28,697 nucleotides of DNA. Origin: Heyndrickxia sporothermodurans. GTDB lineage: Bacteria > Bacillota > Bacilli > Bacillales > Bacillaceae_C. The notes under the pieces were generated by a model. That model saw only the letters and a list, made by a program, of their open reading frames with translations. It did not search any database and was not told the DNA's origin. Made by a program: the position numbers and the translations under genes. The stretch's first letter is position 1; the number at the start of each line of letters is the position of its first letter. Positions 1-8,557 of the stretch are shown piece after piece. Location: the NCBI RefSeq assembly GCF_016785185.1, contig NZ_JAEKDY010000040.1; one strand, 5' to 3'.

Positions 1-55
1 AGCGTACCTATTTATTGGAATAGTTTCACATATTATGAAAATAAAGTTAGGGTCC

Positions 56-112
56 GTGTCGAAAAATATTTTTTTGACACCCTACCAACGGGTCAAACCG
101 TTGATGTATCAA
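56..112. promoter_or_regulatory. Inverted repeats upstream of the amino-acid permease
   Basis: Three adjacent inverted repeats fill the leader region of the permease: GTGTC (56-60) with GACAC (76-80) enclosing an A-run and T-run, CAACGG (86-91) with CCGTTG (98-103), and TTGAT/ATCAA (101-112). A TTGACA at 74-79 could be a -35 box but no good -10 lies 17 bases on. They could be the terminator of a gene left of the window or an operator; I do not recognise the pattern. Confidence 0.3.
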
Positions 113-136
113 CATTTATAGAGGGAGGAGTCAGAA

Positions 137-1492
137 TTGGCACAACAAGAATTAAAGAGGGGTTTATCAAATCGTCATGTCCAACTAATCGCAATTGGCG
201 GCACCATTGGTACGGGATTATTCTTAGGATCCGGTAAAGCCATACAATTGGCTGGCCCTTCTATCATCTTTGCTTATTTAATCGTAGGAATCGCCATTTT
301 TTTTGTTATGAGGGCGCTTGGAGAACTCCTGTTGTCTAAAGCGGGCTATCAATCGCTTACAGATATTGCTGAAGACTATCTTGGACCTCGGGTTGCGTTT
401 GTAACCGGGTGGACCTATTGGTTTTGTTGGATTATGACTGCTATGGGTGATGTGATTGCAGTAGGTGTTTATGTACAATATTGGTTCCATATTCCGCAAT
501 GGATACCAGCGCTCGTCTGTTTGATGATTTTACTGGGACTCAATCTACTAACTGTAAAGCTTTTTGGAGAATTGGAGTTTTGGTTTGCTTTAATTAAGGT
601 AATCACGATTCTTGTATTAATTGTCATTGGGATTATATTACTGGTGATGGGGTTCAAGACAGCTCAAGGTATGGTTACGCTTAAAAATATTTGGGAACAT
701 GGGGGACTGTTTCCAAACGGAATCTCAGGTTTCTTACTTTCGTTCCAAATGGTTGTATTTTCATTTGTCGGTGTGGAATTAGTAGGTGTATCGGCAGCGG
801 AAACATCCAATCCAGAAAAAAATATTCCATCGGCTATCAATAAAATTCCTTTAAGGATTCTATTTTTCTACGTTGGCGCGCTTATTGTCCTTTTATGTAT
901 TAACCCATGGACGGAATTGAATGCAGCAGAAAGTCCTTTTGTTAAAACGTTTAGTTTAGTCGGGATACCGATTGCAGCAGGAGTCATTAATTTTGTCGTG
1001 CTTACTTCAGCAGCTTCTGCTTGTAATAGCGGAATGTTTTCTACAAGCCGTATCCTATATAGTTTAAGCAATCATAACCAGGGGCCATCTAATTTTGCAA
1101 AATTAAATAAAAATCATGTCCCAAGTAACGCATTATGGATCTCTACGCTTGTTCTATCGGTGGGAGCTCTTTTGACCAAACTTATTCCGGAACAAGCTTT
1201 TGGAATCGTGACAACCATTAGTGCTATTTGTTTTATTTGGGTTTGGGGCGTCATTCTGGTTTGTCATTTAAGATATAAGAAAACACGTTCAGAATTACAG
1301 GCAAAATCGAAATTTAAAGCGCCATTAACACCGTTTATTAATTACGTTGTCCTAATCTTGTTTGTCATTATTCTTATTATTATGCTGTTTGCTAAAGCTA
1401 CACGATTTGCCCTTTTGTTAACACCTCTATGGTTTATTCTATTATTTACATGGTATTCATATAGAGAAAAAAATATTAAATTATTAGCATAG
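137..1492 (+). CDS. Amino-acid permease, AAT/APC family (D-serine/D-alanine/glycine type)
   Basis: Integral membrane proton-coupled amino-acid importer of 451 residues, the usual length for the family. The N-terminus carries the family signature around residues 9-35 (LSNRHVQLIAIGGTIGTGLF), followed by about twelve hydrophobic segments. The FSFVGVELVGVSAAET stretch in the middle is the conserved amino-acid-binding region of APC carriers. The closest families I recall are CycA and Bacillus AapA/YtnA; substrate choice among D-Ala, D-Ser, Gly or proline cannot be decided from sequence. The start is TTG at 137, supported by GAGGGAGGAG at 121-130 with six bases between. No partner gene shares its transcription unit, and no clear terminator separates it from the next cassette. 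Confidence 0.88.
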   Translation: MAQQELKRGLSNRHVQLIAIGGTIGTGLFLGSGKAIQLAGPSIIFAYLIVGIAIFFVMRALGELLLSKAGYQSLTDIAEDYLGPRVAFVTGWTYWFCWIMTAMGDVIAVGVYVQYWFHIPQWIPALVCLMILLGLNLLTVKLFGELEFWFALIKVITILVLIVIGIILLVMGFKTAQGMVTLKNIWEHGGLFPNGISGFLLSFQMVVFSFVGVELVGVSAAETSNPEKNIPSAINKIPLRILFFYVGALIVLLCINPWTELNAAESPFVKTFSLVGIPIAAGVINFVVLTSAASACNSGMFSTSRILYSLSNHNQGPSNFAKLNKNHVPSNALWISTLVLSVGALLTKLIPEQAFGIVTTISAICFIWVWGVILVCHLRYKKTRSELQAKSKFKAPLTPFINYVVLILFVIILIIMLFAKATRFALLLTPLWFILLFTWYSYREKNIKLLA

Positions 1493-1587
1493 AATCAACC
1501 ATTAATTATATCTGAGCACTTATATGGTAATGCTTACGAGGAGCGGAACCGTATCATAAGTAAGTAGCCGAACGGATATATAGTATT

Positions 1588-2247
1588 TTGAAGAAAGCAG
1601 ATCCAAACTCTTCTTCTCCTTTAAAGCGTTATCTTTCAAAATATAGCAAAGCACCAGGAGGAGTTCTGAAGGAAATTGTTGGTTTGGCACCTAATACAAA
1701 ACGCATTTATTTCGGAAGAATATTACGTCAGTATACTAACTCGGTCGTATTTGATAAAAGCATGCTTAACAATTATAAAATGAAGGTCAATGTCGGAAGA
1801 ACAACTTCCCAATTTACTGATGCGACCAAATTAAGTGCATTTGCAAAACGTATACCTGTGGCTGGTATAACAGTTTCATTAACAATGAATACGAGTGAAT
1901 TTTTTAGTGATGAAAATAAATATAAATCAGGTTTTGAGAAAACAGGCAGATTTGTTGCAGGAGTTGGTTTAGATGCAGGAGTTGCTGGACTTACTACAGG
2001 AGGAGCAGTAATTGGAACTTTGATCTGTCCCGGAGTGGGTACAATTATTGGTGGAGCAGTGGGAGCTGGGTCAGGGATCGTCGGCTCATGGTTTGCTGAA
2101 GATAAAGTCAAAGAATGGGGAGAATCTGTCGGCCGCTGGGTAGAAAGACGTATTGAAGATACAAATGACTTAATTAAAGAAACGACCAATAAAATATCTA
2201 AAAAGTTATCTGGGGCAAAGAAATTTATTTCAAGCTACTTTAGATAA
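1588..2247 (+). CDS. Orphan C-terminal module of an LXG-type (T7SS) polymorphic toxin, N-terminus missing
   Basis: The frame gives about 219 residues but has no convincing start: TTG at 1588 lacks a ribosome binding site and an in-frame stop sits at 1561. Residues ~85-175 resemble the tail of Bacillus LXG/WXG-type secreted toxins: a KRIPVAGITVSLTMNTSEFF segment, then a long Gly/Ala/Val-rich hydrophobic stretch (VAGVGLDAGVAGLTTGGAVI, then CPGVGTIIGGAVGAGSGIVG), then a charged amphipathic tail. The glycine-zipper stretch could insert in membranes. The LXG domain that would direct export is absent, so this is probably a displaced toxin cassette or a truncated gene. Two genes follow at 26 and 25 bases, as toxin modules and their partners usually do. 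Family assignment is from pattern memory; toxicity is inference. Confidence 0.55.
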   Translation: MKKADPNSSSPLKRYLSKYSKAPGGVLKEIVGLAPNTKRIYFGRILRQYTNSVVFDKSMLNNYKMKVNVGRTTSQFTDATKLSAFAKRIPVAGITVSLTMNTSEFFSDENKYKSGFEKTGRFVAGVGLDAGVAGLTTGGAVIGTLICPGVGTIIGGAVGAGSGIVGSWFAEDKVKEWGESVGRWVERRIEDTNDLIKETTNKISKKLSGAKKFISSYFR

Positions 2248-2273
2248 TCAAACTATATGAAGGAGAGGAAGAA

Positions 2274-3050
2274 ATGGCTTCTGAAATAAAATTATCCACA
2301 AATGAATTAGTTTCGGCATTGGCTTTATGCGGGCATGACCATATTGCTAGTCAAATTTTAAATGAAAATAAATTAATTAATAATGATAAGGAATTTGAAA
2401 GATTTGTTAGCGAGTCAGAATGGTTATTGAAACAAAAAGGGTACTGGGATGAAGAAAGGGAAACTAAAATTACGGCTGGATTAGAAGATTTATTGCATTT
2501 ACTCGTACATTCTCGAAGAAGAGTCCGTTGCGTGAAGCAGAATCGAGTATTGTTTATTCATTATCTTGATGATAAAAATTCGATGATCCAGCATGTGAAG
2601 GAAAATGATCATACATTTTCATTTCATGAAAACAAACTTGGATATTATGAATTGCTTTGTGAATATTTTGAAGTACAAACAAATAAGGAAAAGGATGTGG
2701 ATAACCTTAGACCTATACAAGTATCCGATGAAATGTTTGATGAACTCCATACTATTGAAAAGGAAGTTATCGAGGCAATGATCGAGGATAAAGCTTTAGA
2801 TAAAGAACTAAGAATTTTTCTAAAGGATTTCAGAAGAAATAAACAAGAATTGGATAATATCTCTTTTATTGAATCCAATTATGTTAGGGATGAGAATGAA
2901 ATTGACCAAATCGCTTTCCTTCTTCCTAGTGATGAGTTTATATGGCATATCGATTATGAAAAGGTTAATGATGGGGAGATTTATTTCGCTGCAATAAACA
3001 ATAAAGAATACTTTGATAAGATAGATGAAACGATAAAAGAATTTTTTTAG
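2274..3050 (+). CDS. Uncharacterised acidic soluble protein, possible EspG-like chaperone or immunity partner
   Basis: 258 residues, no signal peptide or membrane segment, strongly acidic, predicted mixed alpha/beta. Start ATG follows GAAGGAGAGG at good distance. I do not recognise the family with certainty. The architecture (short LSTNELVSALALCG opening, an L..KGYWD..... segment followed by a helix and a strand pair VRCVKQNRVLFIHYL, and a C-terminal WHIDYEK....GEIYFAAINN pair) faintly recalls EspG-type ESX secretion chaperones. It lies between a putative LXG toxin tail and a membrane protein with ~25-base gaps, so an accessory role in toxin handling or immunity is the simplest reading. Function is inference; only the operon structure is directly seen. 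Confidence 0.6.
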   Translation: MASEIKLSTNELVSALALCGHDHIASQILNENKLINNDKEFERFVSESEWLLKQKGYWDEERETKITAGLEDLLHLLVHSRRRVRCVKQNRVLFIHYLDDKNSMIQHVKENDHTFSFHENKLGYYELLCEYFEVQTNKEKDVDNLRPIQVSDEMFDELHTIEKEVIEAMIEDKALDKELRIFLKDFRRNKQELDNISFIESNYVRDENEIDQIAFLLPSDEFIWHIDYEKVNDGEIYFAAINNKEYFDKIDETIKEFF

Positions 3051-3075
3051 TAAATAAGAGGGAGTAGAAAAGAAG

Positions 3076-3684
3076 ATGTTTAAAATAAAAAATGGATTTC
3101 GCTTCTTTTTACAAAGTAATTTGGTCTTATGCTTCATGATCCTTTTATTATTTGTTAACTATAAACAATGGGAAAGCGATGGATCCGTAACCGTTATTAT
3201 CTTTATTTTAGGATTTGAATTTTTAATCATTCTCCTATCTATTTTGGCCTGTTTTAGTCCGAAAACTAATAAGGTGAATAATCAGAACAAAACAAAAAGA
3301 AAATGGACGAAAAATGAATTTATCGCTATTATTTTAGCCCTTTTCGTTTGCACCTTAATTGCACTACCCTTTCTTGGCATCAATATTTCGATCCCAAGCA
3401 GTTATGTGTCCATTATATTAATCGCTAACTGTATTTTTGCATTTTTCTCCATCTTTGTTCAAAAGGCAGTGATGATATTGTATCAGTCAAATGTTCATAA
3501 TGAATGCAAAAGTATTTTGGATTTTTTCTATAAATATATGACGATTTTATTTTCAGGAATTAACTACCATGGACAAAAGGTACTGTCTGGCCTTCCCTTT
3601 GCTTTAAATAAGCTGTTCGCCATTGTTTTTCTTCTTGTCCTTTTATGGCAATTTTTTATACCAGTAGGGATTTTTGAACAGTAG
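3076..3684 (+). CDS. Small polytopic membrane protein, candidate immunity protein
   Basis: 202 residues with about five hydrophobic segments: roughly residues 12-28, 38-60, 82-102, 108-130 and 178-198, with a Lys/Asn/Thr-rich cytoplasmic loop at ~62-80. It starts at ATG behind GAGGGAG. No conserved enzyme or transporter motif is visible and I do not recognise the family. It is the last gene of the three-gene cassette. If the first gene encodes a membrane-active toxin, a membrane protein of this kind would suit as its immunity factor. That is inference from position and hydrophobicity only. Confidence 0.6.
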   Translation: MFKIKNGFRFFLQSNLVLCFMILLLFVNYKQWESDGSVTVIIFILGFEFLIILLSILACFSPKTNKVNNQNKTKRKWTKNEFIAIILALFVCTLIALPFLGINISIPSSYVSIILIANCIFAFFSIFVQKAVMILYQSNVHNECKSILDFFYKYMTILFSGINYHGQKVLSGLPFALNKLFAIVFLLVLLWQFFIPVGIFEQ

Positions 3685-3736
3685 AAGGTTTCTAATTATC
3701 CTAAGGGTAATAGCATTTTCTAGAAAAGAAGATTCA

Positions 3737-3764
3737 TTGACGTTAAAAATGAGAATGGTAGGAT
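3737..3764 (+). promoter_or_regulatory. Candidate sigma-A promoter for the lipoprotein gene
   Basis: TTGACG at 3737-3742 and TAGGAT at 3759-3764 are separated by 16 bases, about 45 bases ahead of the lipoprotein start. The -35 is strong and the -10 weak. No clear terminator separates it from the upstream cassette. Confidence 0.35.
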
Positions 3765-3807
3765 AAAAGAATTATGGTAAATAAATACATAGGAGGAAGA
3801 GGAGTCC

Positions 3808-4278
3808 ATGAATAAGAAAAAATTATTATGCTTTGCAATTCCGTTAATGTTATTAGGGGGCTGTGGGGATGCAACAGTGAAAAAAACGGATAAACAGATT
3901 GAATCCTCTGAAACGAAAAAGGAAAGTAAGCCAGAGACACCAAACATATCAGAGGATAGCAAAGAGTTAGTAGGTACTTGGGGAGAAGGTGCGAAAAATG
4001 GATTCAATGTAATTCTCGTTGTACATCCGGACGGTACATTTGAGCAATATGAAGATGACACGTATCCTAAGAAAACGGATTATGTTAAAGGACATTGGAA
4101 GTATGATTCAGAAGCAAAAATCTTAAAACTTACAAATGACATAGAGTTCTATCAAGATGGCGAACGGAAAGAAGATAGTGTGGAAACACTTACGTTCACT
4201 GTGAAGCATCTCCAAGAGGATAAATTGGAACTTGAAGAATCTGAAACAGAAGAATTGATTAAATTACAGAAGCGCTAA
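3808..4278 (+). CDS. Secreted lipoprotein with a lipocalin-like C-terminal domain
   Basis: 156 residues. Residues 1-19 form a lipoprotein signal peptide (positive MNKKK, hydrophobic core, lipobox LGGC) giving a lipidated Cys19 on the outer face of the membrane. A low-complexity Lys/Glu/Ser linker runs to about residue 50. The rest has the pattern of small lipocalin-like domains: ELVGTW, then a strand ending in HPDGTFEQY, GHWKYD, and a final charged strand pair. Start ATG is preceded by AGGAGGAAGAGGAG. A strong terminator follows, so it is monocistronic or the end of the cassette transcript. Ligand and function are unknown. Confidence 0.75.
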   Translation: MNKKKLLCFAIPLMLLGGCGDATVKKTDKQIESSETKKESKPETPNISEDSKELVGTWGEGAKNGFNVILVVHPDGTFEQYEDDTYPKKTDYVKGHWKYDSEAKILKLTNDIEFYQDGERKEDSVETLTFTVKHLQEDKLELEESETEELIKLQKR

Positions 4279-4302
4279 AAACCTTCGAACATTCTCTTAA
4301 AT

Positions 4303-4336
4303 AAAAAAGACCGAGCGAATTTGCCCGGTCTTTTTC
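4303..4336 (+). terminator. Rho-independent terminator after the lipoprotein gene
   Basis: AAAAAGACCG pairs with CGGTCTTTTT across a 12-base loop, giving a T-run on the plus strand and an A-run upstream, so it could work in both directions. Confidence 0.8.
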
Positions 4337-4354
4337 CATTATAAAAACGAATAT

Positions 4355-4498
4355 CTATTTCAAATTTGTACCATTCAGTTCAATTTGTAACATTATTTGC
4401 TTATACTTCGCTTTTTCAGCTTCAGATTTACTCCAATTTTCCGCATATAAGTGTGTAAGTGATCACATCACGCTTCTCAAAATGGCATTTGGGCTTTT
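4355..4498 (-). pseudogene. Decayed coding scrap downstream of the L,D-transpeptidase
   Basis: The minus strand holds a 35-codon open stretch (4462 down to the TAG at 4355-4357) with coding-like, hydrophilic composition: HLYAENWSKSEAEKAKYKQI followed by a short tail. It is closed upstream by TGA at 4463-4465 and has no start codon or ribosome binding site. Another frame just upstream (about 4498-4440) reads KCHFEKRDVIT, as if one reading frame had been broken by an indel. I cannot identify the parent gene, and the stretch may be chance. Confidence 0.3.
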
Positions 4499-4499
4499 C

Positions 4500-5939
4500 T
4501 CAATAAATAACAACTGGATCATACGTACTGAGATTATCATACACAGCTTTCATAATGCTTGGAGGTGTGTTTACACATCCACCTGATCCATCATTGAGAT
4601 AAGCTTTTTTTGACCAGTTTTTCCGCCAGCTTGCATCGTGGAATCCTTGACCACTGTTTGTGAATGGAGCCCAGTATTTTACATCAACGGCATATTCCCC
4701 TTTACCTACAGCAGTGCCCTTGAGGGTATAGGGTGTTCGCTTATAAAGGATATACCAAATTCCTGGTGAGGTATCTTCACCGGTGCTATGTTTACCGGTA
4801 ACAACATCTGTGGAGACAACTAATTTTCCATTTTTGTAAATCCAAATATGCTGCTTAGCAATTGATACTTCAGCATACGTGTTGCCAATGCCATGATTCG
4901 CTGTCGTTTCATAGCCAATGCCTTCATTGCTCCAGCCTTTTCCGTATATATTGGAGGCAGATATCGCTTTGTCTCCTTTTTCAAAGGCTTTTTGAATCCT
5001 TTCCGCTTCTTTCTCAGCATTGATTGCCCAGCCATAGCCTTCTGCTTTTACGGAAATGTTTTTTCCTGAATGGGTTTTAAATGTGAAATTTTTATCTAAT
5101 GTTGCTTGAGTACGATTAATTGCATCTATCTTCTTTTTAATGTCACTAGCAGTGATGGTAATTTTCTTATCGTTTGATACAGAGGCATTTTTGATTAATT
5201 CACTGGCTTTTAAAGGATGCACTTTTTTCTGGACCTTATAATCAACTGTTTGTTTCAGGAGTTCCTCTAATATTTGCTCCTTTTCCTTGATAATCGGACT
5301 ATCCTTTTTGATTGGTTTTAGCAGTAAAGGTTTCAGATGGATATCACTCGTATATTTTTGTTTCTTATATTCCTCTAATATACCGTCGACATCATACTGT
5401 TTGCCATCTTTACTATCGCTAATAACAATTTCACCTTGTTCTAATTTCGCGTCCGCATTTTGGGGTGCCTTTAAGCTCTTATTCATTTCCAAGAGCTTTT
5501 CTTCTACTTGCTTTTTCATCGCTACACTGCGAAACTGATCCGCCTTTTTCGGTACCAAAGAATAATTTTTTTCCTTGAAGGAAGGAAAAAAGGTCCACTG
5601 GCTTTTTAATAATTTCTTAACTTCAGATAGATCTTTCTCTGTAAATGCCATTTTTGTAGGTTTTCCATCTAAGATTTGTTGGTTTCCGATGTAGACTCTG
5701 TTTTTTAGTTCTGTTGTTTTTAATTTATTGATTACCTGATTAGCAGTGAGTCCGCCGACTTTTATGCTATTAATCTTAATCGATGAATTAAAATGAGTTG
5801 CCTGATAATAGCCCAATCCCGTAAAAAGGAGTACCATAATGAAGATGATTCCAATGACAATCAATATACGCTTTGCAGGCTTTTTATATCGCTCACTGCG
5901 TTTTTTATTTATAACTTCCATTTCGTTTAGCGCATTCAT
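4500..5939 (-). CDS. Membrane-anchored L,D-transpeptidase (YkuD domain) with peptidoglycan-binding repeats
   Basis: Forms 3-3 peptidoglycan cross-links or anchors stems at the outer face of the membrane. From the chosen start it has 479 residues: cytoplasmic N-terminus, one membrane segment at ~25-44, two domains of the putative peptidoglycan-binding PF12229 type (~60-320), and a C-terminal YkuD catalytic domain (~350-479). The catalytic pair is seen as His434 (in GFHDASW) and Cys455 (in DGSGGCVNTPP). The common SHGC motif has Gly in place of its His; this position varies in the family. A longer frame begins with GTG at 5957, but GGAGGT lies inside that extension and is ideally spaced from ATG at 5939, so the ATG is the real start. 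Single gene, divergent from the AraC regulator. Confidence 0.88.
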   Translation of the reverse strand: MNALNEMEVINKKRSERYKKPAKRILIVIGIIFIMVLLFTGLGYYQATHFNSSIKINSIKVGGLTANQVINKLKTTELKNRVYIGNQQILDGKPTKMAFTEKDLSEVKKLLKSQWTFFPSFKEKNYSLVPKKADQFRSVAMKKQVEEKLLEMNKSLKAPQNADAKLEQGEIVISDSKDGKQYDVDGILEEYKKQKYTSDIHLKPLLLKPIKKDSPIIKEKEQILEELLKQTVDYKVQKKVHPLKASELIKNASVSNDKKITITASDIKKKIDAINRTQATLDKNFTFKTHSGKNISVKAEGYGWAINAEKEAERIQKAFEKGDKAISASNIYGKGWSNEGIGYETTANHGIGNTYAEVSIAKQHIWIYKNGKLVVSTDVVTGKHSTGEDTSPGIWYILYKRTPYTLKGTAVGKGEYAVDVKYWAPFTNSGQGFHDASWRKNWSKKAYLNDGSGGCVNTPPSIMKAVYDNLSTYDPVVIY

Positions 5940-6051
5940 ATCTATTACCTCCGCCACTTATTAACCTAGCTGCGTCCTTCAAATATAAAATGATGGAATT
6001 TCGTTTTAGACTTTTGTTTATCTTATATTATCTTACTATCTAGATATTACT

Positions 6052-6079
6052 ATTATACTATTAAAATTTATTGTTACAA
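6052..6079 (-). promoter_or_regulatory. Candidate promoter of the L,D-transpeptidase
   Basis: Read on the minus strand, TTGTAA (6079-6074) and TATAAT (6057-6052) are 16 bases apart, about 115 bases ahead of the start codon. The -10 is perfect and the -35 matches 4 of 6. Confidence 0.45.
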
Positions 6080-6232
6080 ATTGTATGAAATGGAAGTTAC
6101 TACAGCTTATGTTTTGTGAAAGCCTAGTGCCCCCATACATCTTGTCTATTAAAATAGTATTACATGATATAATTGCTATGGATAAAGTTGAACAAATTAA
6201 GATTGCAAAGATGAAATATTGAGGTGAATGTT

Positions 6233-8557
6233 ATGTCCGGAGCAATCGAAGAATCGTATCAAATTAGTTTACAGAATATTCAGCACCATTCGCAACATAT
6301 CAATTTAGGAATTGAAATTCTTCTAGTTATTAGAGGAGAAATTGAGGTTGTCGTCAATCAAGACTCCTACCATTTGGTTGAAAATGACCTTCTGCTTATA
6401 AATGCTAATCAAGTTCACAACATAAAAGGGATTGAAGACAATGTAGTCTTATTATTGCAAATTCCACTACGTTCTATCGAGCGGTATTATCAAGATATTC
6501 ATGAGTGTTATTTTGATTGCTATTCGTCTAAAGAGGATCATGGTCAATATCTTCTATTTGATCAAATTCGTCAACTGTTAGCGGAAATTCTAATTGCACA
6601 TTATCAAAAGCAGGATGGAAGTGAACTTGAAACCACTAGCCTGATTTATAAGTTAGTCACTATTTTGATACGGAATTTTAAAACGACCTATCTGCAGCAA
6701 AATCATTTTATTAGTATGAAGGATGAAAGAATTAAGGCAATTCTTGCTTATATCGAAAAAAATTATCGTAAGTCAATATCATTAGAGGAAATCGCCAAAC
6801 AGCAATATTTATCCCTTTACTATTTATCACGTTATTTCAAGCAGGAGGTTGGTGTTAGTTTTTCACAATATGTAAAGCAAGTACGTTTGAAATCAGCTGT
6901 TCGTGAGCTCTTATATACTGGACATACTATAACGCAAGTTGCGCTCAATAATGGTTTTCCCAATGCGAAGGCATTTAATAAGGTTTTTAAAGAAGTATAC
7001 CAGCAAACGCCTGCTGAATACCGCAATCTTCATAAAAAGGAGCCTGACCACATCGAGGAAGTACATTATGTAAGTGATCAATATACATTATTGAAATCAC
7101 CGAATTTTTTAATTGAAATCAGTAAGTATATCCCATCAAATGAGAAAATTTTCACGTTGATGGATCCAGCCGTTTCGACGGTATATATTGATCTGCCAAA
7201 AGAGCCCATCTTTATTCGTAAAAAAGACCGCAGATTACTAGTAATTGGACAACTGGAATATGCCTTACAAGAAGAAGTCCAAGCGGAATTACGGCTTATT
7301 CAAGAGCTACTCCAATTTGAATATGTCTATTTCACGAACCTATTTTCTTCTACTTTTACGATTACAACTCATCTCTTGCAAACAGGAGGACAATTTTATC
7401 AGATTAACACATTATTCAATTCCTTTCGCCAGCTTGGTTTAGCGCCTTTTATCCGTGTCGAATTTGAAAAGGAGGTCGAAAGAAGTTCTGATTACATCAA
7501 GATGTTAGGTGAATTTCTACAGCAGAGTGTTCATTATTTTGGCAGTGACTTTGTGGAGAAATGGCAGTTTGAATTAGCTTTCGAAGAGTGGGGGAAAACA
7601 GCGGGTACCTTTTACCGAAATTTTTATGAAACGGTGAAAAAATGGTCCTCTGCCACAAAAGTTGGTCTGTATGTGCCATTTTCTTTAGAGACAGGAATCA
7701 CAGCACCTGTTACTGCCTTTTTAAAGCAATTTGCAAATGAATGCGAACTGGTCTGCTTCACATGCAATCCGAATGAACAAGTTGATTTTACTGACATGAA
7801 TAATAGTATCTTTGAAGGCGTTAAAGATTTTTTAATGAAATCATGTATCGATTTGAAAGCAAAGCTGCAATCAGTGGGATTGACAGACAGTCCCATTTAC
7901 TTAACAAATTGGAATACTCTCTATGGAAATACTGTGGATTTAAGCGGAAGCTTTTTTCGCTCATCGCTTATTTTTAAAGATATGTTTAATGTAATGAAAA
8001 TTATTTCTGGTTTAGGATTTTGGATTGATACCCATTCATTAGAAATAAATAATTGGAAGTATGAGCACATTGCCATGAATGGGATTGCCCTGCTTTATTA
8101 TTACCAATTGAAACGTCCCGCTTTTTTTAACATTCAATTGATGGCAAAAATGAACGACCAAATTTTAGCGGAAGGAGAAGGCTTTGTCCTGACCAAGGGA
8201 GATCAAGGATACCAATTGGCTATTTATAACACTTCCTATGTCAACCCTTCCTACTCAGTTGAAAGCTTCTTTTTAAGCTCCTTAACGAAGGAAAAAAAGT
8301 TTGTGATTTCAGGTTTGCCCCGCGGGTCTTATCAAATTCGTAAACATATTTTAGATCGGAATAACGGTGCATTTTATATGAAGTGGATGAATTTCAAACA
8401 GAGGGATATTAATGATCAAGAAACCATTACGTTCTTGAAGCAGCGTACCTATCCTGGATTACAAATCTATGAGGAAACTATTGATTCGGACCTTTATTTA
8501 CAATCAACCCTAACATTAAATGCTTTTCATCTTATTGAAATTAAACCATTAAGTTAA
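6233..8557 (+). CDS. AraC-family regulator fused to a degenerate GH39 (beta-xylosidase-like) domain
   Basis: 774 residues. N-terminal cupin sensor (~10-100) with the LVENDLLLINANQVHNI pattern, an AraC double helix-turn-helix at ~165-264 (ISLEEIAKQQYLSLYYLSRY and the VALNNGFPNAKAFNKVFKE repeat), and a long C-terminal GH39-like beta/alpha barrel region (~320-770). In GH39 enzymes the acid/base Glu lies in WNEPN and the nucleophile in TEW. Here the first site reads AFEEW (Glu451 kept, flanking residues lost) and the second TNW (Asn559), so the nucleophile seems absent and the barrel is probably a sugar-sensing domain. ATG at 6233 is chosen because GAGGTGA (6221-6227) overlaps the earlier GTG at 6224. 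It precedes and probably regulates the MFS-M20-serine dehydratase genes; the ligand is unknown. Confidence 0.82.
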   Translation: MSGAIEESYQISLQNIQHHSQHINLGIEILLVIRGEIEVVVNQDSYHLVENDLLLINANQVHNIKGIEDNVVLLLQIPLRSIERYYQDIHECYFDCYSSKEDHGQYLLFDQIRQLLAEILIAHYQKQDGSELETTSLIYKLVTILIRNFKTTYLQQNHFISMKDERIKAILAYIEKNYRKSISLEEIAKQQYLSLYYLSRYFKQEVGVSFSQYVKQVRLKSAVRELLYTGHTITQVALNNGFPNAKAFNKVFKEVYQQTPAEYRNLHKKEPDHIEEVHYVSDQYTLLKSPNFLIEISKYIPSNEKIFTLMDPAVSTVYIDLPKEPIFIRKKDRRLLVIGQLEYALQEEVQAELRLIQELLQFEYVYFTNLFSSTFTITTHLLQTGGQFYQINTLFNSFRQLGLAPFIRVEFEKEVERSSDYIKMLGEFLQQSVHYFGSDFVEKWQFELAFEEWGKTAGTFYRNFYETVKKWSSATKVGLYVPFSLETGITAPVTAFLKQFANECELVCFTCNPNEQVDFTDMNNSIFEGVKDFLMKSCIDLKAKLQSVGLTDSPIYLTNWNTLYGNTVDLSGSFFRSSLIFKDMFNVMKIISGLGFWIDTHSLEINNWKYEHIAMNGIALLYYYQLKRPAFFNIQLMAKMNDQILAEGEGFVLTKGDQGYQLAIYNTSYVNPSYSVESFFLSSLTKEKKFVISGLPRGSYQIRKHILDRNNGAFYMKWMNFKQRDINDQETITFLKQRTYPGLQIYEETIDSDLYLQSTLTLNAFHLIEIKPLS

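Noticed and set aside
1493..1560. Coding-like read-through of the permease frame (YGNAYEERNRIIS) as a missing part of the toxin gene
   Set aside because: It is in another frame from the toxin tail, has no start signal, and is too short to separate from chance.
1773..2189. 138-codon minus-strand frame opposite the toxin tail, proline-rich
   Set aside because: Composition is the antisense of the glycine-rich stretch; no start signal.
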